Below are positions 56,411-64,000 of a stretch of 64,000 nucleotides of DNA, piece after piece. The DNA is from Mangifera indica (taxonomy: Eukaryota; Streptophyta; Magnoliopsida; Sapindales; Anacardiaceae): positions 9,772,330 to 9,836,329 of the forward strand of contig NC_058150.1 of assembly GCF_011075055.1 (NCBI RefSeq). The letters are read 5' to 3'. Positions within the stretch are counted from its first letter, which is position 1. Every line of letters begins with the position of its first letter. The translations under genes and the position numbers were made by a program. The notes under the pieces are model-generated. The model was given only the letters and a program-made list of their open reading frames with translations. It searched no databases and was not told where the DNA came from.

Positions 56411-56902
56411 TGTTGGAAATTTTTTGATGTGGGATAAAATTAAGTATGATTTTAGTTTAATAAAATCGGATAATCGAATAGTCTAATATCAATTTACAAA
56501 TGAGTTTAAGTGATTAATAAGGATAAACTCAATACACTTAAATGTTATAATCTGAGTAGATAACATAAATGTGGGTCTTGAGGTTTATTGAACCTTAATA
56601 GAGAGTCAATTAACTTGTCATATATTGATTAGGTCTTTACTCCAAAACCTAATGCAATAAAAATGCAATATAGCTTATCTCATTGAAAACGATCATTTAG
56701 AGAGGTTTCTAGAGTAAAAGATCGAGCCATGTGGAGAGGTGATCTTGACAAGTAATCTCAATAGCTTTATGGATTCAGATTGCATGACAATCTAAGTATT
56801 CTTATAACCCTAAAATTAATTTAGTATTTTGTAATCTGTGTGTAGATCCTATGAATTAGAATTGCATGATTTTATGTTTGTTCATGCGTATTAAATCTTA
56901 CA
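56411..56902 (+). repeat. 5' LTR of the old copia element
   Basis: Starts TGTTGGAAATTTTTTGATG, a common plant copia LTR start, and ends ttaaatcttaca two bases before a primer site. No second copy is in the window. Confidence 0.75.
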
Positions 56903-56904
56903 TG

Positions 56905-56919
56905 TGGTATCAGAGCAGA
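56905..56919 (+). promoter_or_regulatory. Primer binding site of the old copia element
   Basis: TGGTATCAGAGCAGA, tRNA-Met type. Confidence 0.85.
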
Positions 56920-57719
56920 CGTATTATGTTATAAAAATTTGAATTTTCAGGAGGTTAAATTAGAAAATTTTAATTTTAAACTAGGTTTTTTAACGAGAAT
57001 AGGGATTGAAATTTTGAATTAAGGATTGATTCAATTTCAATTTTGGGGTTATAATTGATGAAACAAATCTTAAAATTAGGATCAAACAATCTCGAAGCAT
57101 AGAAATTAAGGAATAAAATACGATCTAGAGTGTTCAATTTTTGCATACAGTTTTTTTTTTTCCAATTGAAATCGGATCGAAATCATTGTCGCATAAAAAA
57201 ATCAAACTTCCTTATCCTATCGCGATTTGGTTACGATAGGGCATTGCCTGATCCTCGACCGACATTAGCCATGAGGTCATGCCCTATAAAACCCCCAATA
57301 CCAAGAATGAAATTGGTAGTCGAAGAAGTCAATAGGGAGTTGTCAGCATAAGTACTTTTCCTTTCTCTGTCGTGACATACCGACTTGAATTTGACGATCG
57401 AATCTCCAGTATAGCAACTGTCATGAACCTTTGTTTAATTTACCCCCTTAATAGAAATTGATTGGATAATCACAAATTAGGCAGTATAATTGTTGGAGTA
57501 CAAAAATTGGCGATTAAGGCTTATGGATTTTGCAAGTAAAAACTACGTCAGAAAAACTTGAAAACTTGACCCGCAAAGGCAAACAAATCACTTGACTTGG
57601 TCAAAGTTAAACTGGGTTAGACTTTATCCAATTAGAACCTGTTAACCCAAATAGGCCCATACCTATGTATATATAACCCGACCCTAGGGTACGTGAAGTA
57701 CACGCTCCATCATCTTGCA

Positions 57720-58230
57720 AACCTAATACACATAGCATGTGTAAAATGATTTAAAGCATGTGAAAGTGTGTGTGTAGTAGTGGAGGCATGTGGACATGAT
57801 CTGGAGGTGCGTGATAGCACGTGAAGTGGTTTTGGAAGCATGTGAGAGCACGTAGAGGGTATTGGTGGTGTGTTATGACACATGCAATGCTTCTAGAGGC
57901 ACATGAAATGGTTCTTTTGGCACATTCATTGTCACCATAGGTAAGTCATGTTATTACACATGGTAAGGTTTTAAAGTTTTCCTGGGGTATCCAAGTGCAC
58001 ATGAAAGGTTTTATAGGGTGCATGTAAGGGGTTAGTTAAACACTTTAGAATGTGTAAAAGCCTAAGGAAGCATGTGAAGCACAATAAGACATGTGCCAAT
58101 AAGTGAGATCATATTAAAGGTTTAAGGATGCACATTTGAACTTGTGAAAGGCAAGCAACAATTCATGACATGCATGAAAGACTTATGGTAGTATGTGAAT
58201 GACTTGTGGTGACATATAAATACATATGAG
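57720..58230 (+). repeat. Tract dense in CATGTG/CACGTG/CACATG words
   Basis: Words such as gcatgtgaaag, gcatgtggac, gcacgtgaag, gcatgtgagag and gcacatgaaa recur every 20-40 bases, as if from a decayed short tandem repeat. No coding frame is kept. The region lies between the LTR and the gag-like remains; 56920-57720 and 58230-59270 hold nothing else I can name. Confidence 0.5.
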
Positions 58231-61085
58231 GCACTTGTAGGTTTCCATTTGAAAATGAATTTAATTTTAAGATGAATGTTGTGGCATAAAGTGCTTTCCT
58301 TTTTAGGAGTGATAAGTTTAAGTATAATATCAACTTTGTTGCATGTGGTTAAATTACCATATTAGATTAAAACTATTGTTCACTAGGTTAGATGCAATAG
58401 TTTTAAGGAAGATTATTAGAGACAATTAGGAATCATGTCTTGTAAAGTATTAATTAAGACAATAATATATAGTATCATTGGAATAATTTTGTGAGTTTTC
58501 CTTATAGTAATCACTAAAGTGGTACATTATTGAAGCTTACAAAATTTTCCCTTTGGTAATGATACATTTTTCAATTTTTCATGTATAATCCTAATAGCAT
58601 GTCATTTTTTCTATCCAAAGATGATTTAAGGATGATGCACTAGGAATCCTATAAGATGTGGCTTATTTGATTTTAAAGCTAGTTTGATTAATGCGTAATA
58701 TGGATTTTTTGTAATACTTAATTAAGATTGTCAGAGATAATTCAGTGTTGTATCTCATGAAATCTTAATTTTGGCAATATCATTTCATTTTAGTAGAAAT
58801 TATTATAAGTTGTCAAAATATTTAATTACCAAAGTGGTTTTTTTCATTGAAGCTTGTGAAAATACTATATTTGGTGAAAGAGACATTTTTCAATTTGATG
58901 CATATAATTTTATGCCAAAAGGTAGTTATTGTGTGTGCTAAAATTGATGGTTGTATAAAGTGTTTATGGAATTACATTGGTCGTGAAAAATTCAATTCAT
59001 TCAAAGGTAGTTGTGATTTTTCAATTGACATGTTTTTCCTATTGATCTAAAAAGGAGTAGTAACCTAGAGGATTTATCTACTTAAAGGTGATAGACTTTC
59101 CAAAAGTTATTTGTTCCTATTTTTAACCTTATGCTTGAGGGCCTTAGTCGTATTCTTTGCCTATAGGTGATTACATGATAATAAGTATGGAACCCTTGTG
59201 GATAATAGCTTATAAGGTTTTCAAGCTATTTATTGCTAAATGATATTACTTATTGCATCTTATCTTTTATAGAATCGAACAATAATAATAATATCACAAT
59301 GGAGGTCCTGACTGACTCTAACTTTAAAGAGTTGGAGATAAAATATTGAATTTACACTGCTAATTAAGGATATTGTTTTGACCTAGCGAGTTGATGAACC
59401 ACCCAAACCTAAGATAATAGCTCGATGAATAAAAGGATTTCTATGGTGAGTGGGAGAAATCCATTAAGTTAAATTGCTTGTTATAAAGAATCATTTTTCA
59501 ATTACCTTATTGAAGGTTTATTTTAAACCATAAGCATTAAAAAGGTTGTCACTAAAATTAGACAGACATATGAAAATATTAGAATTACTGATTTTGTGTG
59601 ATATGACTTAGACAAAGTATGATAGTCCTAAAGGAGTCAAACAATGATCATTGTTTACTTAAAGTTTAGAAGGCACCATAAGACTCTCATTTGACTTCAA
59701 TAAAATCAAGACTAGTATATAGTTTAGAATCAGATATAAAGTATTACTAATATGATTTCTAAATGTTATTAAATAAAAGAAGCAGGAAAAAGATAAGCCT
59801 CTTATAATAGATTTAGTTGCCAAATTAAGACCCAATTATAAAGAAAAGAACAACAATAAGAATTGCTAGTCTTATAACCCAAATAAGGATTAAAGTTTTT
59901 AGATATAAGGTTAGTCAATAGATGAAGGCTAAGTAGGTGGGAGTCCGCATTTATGTTTGAAAATTATGTGGACATTGAAGTTAGTGACATAAAATAATGG
60001 TTTATTTTGTCAAAATTTTAAAATCATAAGACTCCAAAATAGAATGATATAGCTAAAAAACTTAGTCATAGCCTTAAAGTTATGAAAGGAAACAAACATG
60101 ATTGAGTATCCAAGACGTAAAGTAGTTAAAGTGGCATAACATGTTTTCTATTAAATTCCTTGTAAATCTATGCCAAAGATTTCTTTTGGGTCCTTGGACA
60201 TGAAGAAAACTTAGCCTAAAGTATTGGTTGAGTTGAGGATGGTCCACTTAGAGTAAGCATTTATAATCCTATTGAGAAAAGACTAAAACCAAGATTAGTT
60301 TATTACTACGTTATTGGTCACCTAAGGTATTCCGAAAGATAGGACATTTATTGCCCAAATCAAGATACTAAAATAATTGGCTCATATATAGTAAGGTTCT
60401 TTGGTCTTCAGATTTTCCTAAGTAATGTTCTTTCACTTTTAACGGAAATGATGTAAATCCATTTAATTCTTATAATGTCTATAAGGTATAATAATGCCAT
60501 GACTAAATTGACAATGGGGGTCAATATCGTTTGTAAAGTCTTATGAAATCTAAGATCACTTTAAAAGATGTTCCTACTAAAAAATTGATAGCTAGTCATA
60601 TAATAAATGAGTCAAATAGGATTAACGTAGTTGTGGAAACCTTGATGAGCAAGCCTACTATGAAAGGATAGACGATTTGCTATCATTAAGAATTATTATG
60701 TGTATTTCAGTAAGGAAGATTATGTTATTGAAAGCCGTCATGAATTATCAATCTGACAGACACTTATAGTCATGTGAGAAAAGATATTCCCTATGATTGA
60801 TGATAAACGATAAGACCTCATGACATTAGAAGCTCATTTGGATTAGAGCTATGCAAGGTGGATGTCAAAGTTGTCTTTCTAAATAAAAGTCTTAGTAAGG
60901 GAGTCTTAGTAAGGGAGTCTATATGGTACAACTAGGTTTATCAAAAGTATAAGGGATAAAGTTTTTAGCATGCGATCTTAAGAAGTCTATTTATGGTCAA
61001 AATAGACTTTTTGATAATGGTGTCTTAAATTTAATAAAAGGAAATTCTCATGACCTCATAGAGAGCAAATAGGAACAAGATAGGT

Positions 61086-61257
61086 ATATGAGGATCAATA
61101 GGAGCAAAATTATCGACATGGTATGGTTTTGTCTAAAACTTATGACGTGAAAGATCTTGGAAGTACATCATATATGAGGATCAATAGGAGCAAAATTATC
61201 GACATGGTATGGTTTTGTCTAAAACTTATGACGTGAAAGATCTTGGAAGTACATCAT
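61086..61257 (+). repeat. Identical 86-bp tandem duplication
   Basis: The block beginning atgaggatcaataggagc occurs at 61088 and again at 61174 and appears identical to its end (gaagtacatca), so it is recent relative to the decayed element around it. Confidence 0.92.
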
Positions 61258-61441
61258 TTTGTTTGGTATCAAGATCCACTGTTGAAGGACTTGTGGACTT
61301 AATGGTTTATCTCAAATGCATACTTGAAGTGTGTGCTTAAAAGGCTCATTATGCAGGATTGTTAGGCAAGCAAAGTGTTTGTTGTGAAAAGAGATAAAGT
61401 TGACATCAAACATTGAGTAAAGAATGAGTTTGAAAAGGAAT

Positions 61442-61866
61442 TCATGTAAAATGTCCCTTATGATAGTGCTATTGGAAGCTTGATGAATGGTGGAATGGGT
61501 CATATTTTGAAAAAACATTAAGTAGTTTTTAGTAACAGCCTTAACCATAGACATTATATTTGTATCTTGCTATGAGACAACTTCTCAAGTTGTGTGGTTG
61601 GAGGTTTATTTTTTAGACTATTTTATGTTGACTTTATCTACTATGATAGAAGTGTCATGTGAAATATCCCTTATGATGGTACTATTTGAAGCTTGATGAA
61701 TGGCTAAAAAGGTTATATTCTGAAAAAACATTAAATAGTTGTTAGTAGCAGTCACAACCATAGATATTACATTTGTAGCTTGTTATAAGACAACTTCTCA
61801 TGTTGTGTGGTTGGAGGTTTACTTTTTGGACTACTTTATGTTGACTTTATCTATCATGATAGCAAT
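61442..61866 (+). repeat. 213-bp tandem duplication
   Basis: tcatgtaaaatgtccc at 61442 and tcatgtgaaatatccc at 61655 start two diverged copies that both contain attttgaaaaaacattaa / attctgaaaaaacattaa and gacaacttctca. The duplication spans the copia RT-RNase H boundary. Confidence 0.88.
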
Positions 61867-62085
61867 GCAAGTAGGTAAAAGACCATAAGTAGATTAAGCC
61901 ATATAGAAATAAGTTATCTTACAGTCAATAACCTCACAAAGAAAAGATACATTAGGGTAAAATACAAAAATTCAGAGTTGATAAAGATTAAGTCTCTTAC
62001 CAAAGGAATAAGACCTGTAACCTATAAAATTATGTTGAAAACATGAGGTGTCTAGGGTCTTTTGAAATATAAAGGTTAAAGAAAA

Positions 62086-63360
62086 ATCATAAAGAGGACT
62101 GACAAAAACATAACATATGTTTGTGATCACTTTGGTAGGTGTTATTTCTACCACACTCTTATATTTAATCTCTATTGATTTGATTATTAGTAATTATGAT
62201 CAAGGACAATCTTATGTCGATAGAGAACTTAAGTAATGTCTTGCTTCGTTATTGGTGATCATATTGATTGAATTATTTATTAAAGTGTGATAAATCTTCG
62301 GACTATTTTGCTTTCTAAAATAATGACCGCTTAAAGATAAAATGCTGATTACCCGAGACTCAATATTGCTTTTTGTTTTCTTAAAATAAAATAAAAAATA
62401 ATTAAGGGAAATTATAATAATTGGCCAAAATTAAAGGGGTATAAATGAAATTGCCCAAAATAATAAGGCTTAAGCAAAACTGCCCCTATATATAAACAGA
62501 GAAAATTTTCTTATTTCCCATGGTAATCTTCCATGATTTCACTGTGCAAATTCAAAGAAAAATTTCGATCCATGGTCATCCCACAGTCGAAGAGATTTTC
62601 GGTGATTTTCGTATTTTTCAATGACCAAAAATGGCAAAGAAAGTTAGTATATCTTCCCTAATCTTGTTTGAATCAAGTTATTGTTTATATTATTGAGATT
62701 TGAGTGAGATTTTACGGTTTGAAATTTTAGGGTTTCGATTTTAAACAATGCTTAAACTGTTTTGATTTTTGGTTGTTTTCGTTGAATTTCTTAAGGGGTT
62801 TTGTCTTATACCATATGTAGATTTGATTTGTGTTGAAATTGGAGGTCGAAACAACGAATTTTTGGTTGAAAAATGCGTTTGAAGTGATCGATAATCCGAC
62901 TGTGGAAACAGTGCATCCCACAGTCAAGACGAATTCTCCCACAGTTAGGAGAGATTGACCATGGGTTAAGGGGTTAAGTAGCGTTTTCAAAACATTAGGG
63001 AGTTGACCAAGAGCGGTTAGTCCATGACGGGTGTTTTTGAAATTTGCCATGTGACAGTGGGCTAATGTTGTGAATAACGTGGTTTGGGGAGAAAATTTAC
63101 TTTTTTGAAATAGTAGGAGCGCTACTAGATTAGAAAATTATTGAGGGGACAAGGGATAAATATTGGACCTGCTTGCAGTAGAAATTTTCTCCGGGGGTAA
63201 ATTGATATTTTTCATATCTAGGGTTTCTGGACGTGTAGTTTTCAAATTTTATATCCGTTTTTTCTGTTTAGGGTTTTTCAATATGTAGTTTTTGAATTTA
63301 AGATTTGGTTTTTCAATTTTTGTGCTTTTTTGGCATATTTTACGATGTAATGATGTAATT
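62086..63360. other. No gene seen; repeated cccacagt motif
   Basis: cccacagt occurs at about 62580, 62917 and 62939, with an inverted actgtgg at about 62899. Frames are short. From 63060 on the DNA becomes T-rich and grades into the tandem repeat. Confidence 0.5.
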
Positions 63361-64000
63361 TCAGCTCAATAGTTCAGTTTTTTCATTTATAGGATATATC
63401 GATTCGTATTTTCTAATTTCAGTTTCGTTTTTCTGAATTTCGCTGTTTTATGATATATTGACTCGTATTTTCTAGATTTTTGAATGATTTTTTTTATCAG
63501 TGACATTTTTGCATATTTCAACTTATAGAGTTCGAATTTCAATTTCGTTTTTTTTCTATTTTTGCCTTTTTAGGATAAATCGACTCTTTTTTCAGATTTT
63601 CTAACGATTTTTCAATTGTTCACATTCTATGGCACTTCAACATATAGAATTTAAATTTCAGTTTCGTTTTTTCGATTTTCGCAGTTTTATGATATATTAA
63701 CTAGTATTTTCTAGATTTTCGATTATTAACATTCTAGGGTATTTCAACGTTTAGAATTCAAATTTCAGTTCGGTTTTTTCGAATTTCACCTTTTTAGGAT
63801 ATATCGACTTGTATTTTGAAGATTTTTGAACGATTTTTTGATTATTGACATTTTATGGTATTTCAAAGTATAGAATTCGAATTTCAATTCTGTTTTTTCG
63901 ATTTTCGTCCTTTCAAGATATATCGATTCGTATTTTCAGATTTTCGACTGATTTTTTGATTGTTAACAAAGTAGGGTGTTTCAATATATAGAATTCGAAT
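63361..64000. repeat. Tandem repeat of roughly 117-122 bp, continuing beyond the window
   Basis: The anchor gatatat/gataaat occurs at 63393, 63452, 63574, 63691, 63798 and 63917. Each is followed by cga.t.gtatttt, a gattttt-rich block, an acattttatggtatttcaa-like block and tagaattcgaatttcag. Spacing is 107-122 bp except for one short unit of 59 bp. The array is still running at 64000. Confidence 0.85.

Larger units (their letters stand above)
56411..62085 (+). mobile_element. Very old Ty1/copia element without a detectable 3' LTR
   Basis: A 492-bp LTR and primer site are followed by a long non-coding stretch, then heavily decayed gag-pol fragments. Later copia signatures are still recognisable by translation, ending near 62085 with sequence like the copia RNase H end (SLTKGIRP). 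A second LTR was not found up to 62400. Confidence 0.7.
59270..62085 (+). pseudogene. Gag-pol remains of the old copia element
   Basis: Translation in shifting frames gives copia-like fragments: an integrase-end block near 60235-60370 (VSIYNPIEKRLKPR then YCPN), a reverse transcriptase block near 60855-61010 (MDVKVVFLNKSL, YMVQL and LKKSIYG), VKDLGSTS near 61235, VPYDSAIGSLM near 61450, an RNase H block near 61755-61810 (DITFVACYKTTSHVVWLE) and a terminal SLTKGIRP near 61995. No frame longer than about 100 codons is left. The 59270-60200 part is presumed gag and early pol and was not matched. Confidence 0.65.

Noticed and set aside
57130..57351. 73-codon frame after the old copia primer site
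   Set aside because: Starts in a T-run, shows no gag similarity, and is likely chance in the leader.
62727..63050. 107-codon minus-strand frame
   Set aside because: Lies in T-rich repeat-like sequence with the cccacagt motif; no domain and no promoter context.

Overview
The window looks like eudicot nuclear DNA. It is strongly AT-rich, its introns have plant-like GT..AG borders, and it is packed with plant transposable elements: Ty1/copia, Ty3/gypsy, an L1-type LINE, a SINE, and hAT-like and MULE-like non-autonomous elements. There are no bacterial features. Only three stretches look like host or host-derived genes: a hAT-transposase-like gene with possible bHLH-like 5' exons (4555-8445), a broken Gemin2/SIP1 copy (24873-27182) and an intact small membrane-protein gene (54684-55181). 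Everything was read by eye; no homology search was run.

Region 1 (1-11180): AT-rich intergenic DNA, a MULE-like element (3465-4443), then the hAT/bHLH locus. Short exons with consistent phase-0 borders, one resembling the helix-loop-helix half of a bHLH protein, lead into a 574-codon exon with a BED zinc finger and a hAT dimerisation region. A decayed copy of this exon lies inside the second intron, and another BED/hAT relic lies downstream (10339-11180).

Region 2 (11195-24060): a reverse-strand LINE remnant is split by a complete reverse-strand copia element (13394-23559, here Copia-1) with 1.6-kb LTRs and a TCCAT target duplication. A MULE-type MITE (20025-20584) with a perfect 9-bp target duplication sits in the Copia-1 leader.

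Region 3 (24873-50325): the Gemin2 pseudogene has one exon split by a 1.08-kb hAT-type insertion. It abuts a truncated copia element (Copia-2, 27187-31632). A Sirevirus-like copia element (31633-41816) interrupts the Copia-2 3' LTR; it has an intact 593-codon gag and an extra decayed ORF after pol. Its 3' LTR breaks off near a Ty3/gypsy element (41890-50325), which itself carries a 2.2-kb solo LTR (46035-48249).

Region 4 (50326-64000): a fold-back element, a tRNA-derived SINE, a second member of the 9335-9859 MITE family, the membrane-protein gene, a small MITE, a very old copia element (56411 to about 62085) with several internal tandem duplications, and the start of a roughly 117-bp tandem repeat that runs off the window end.
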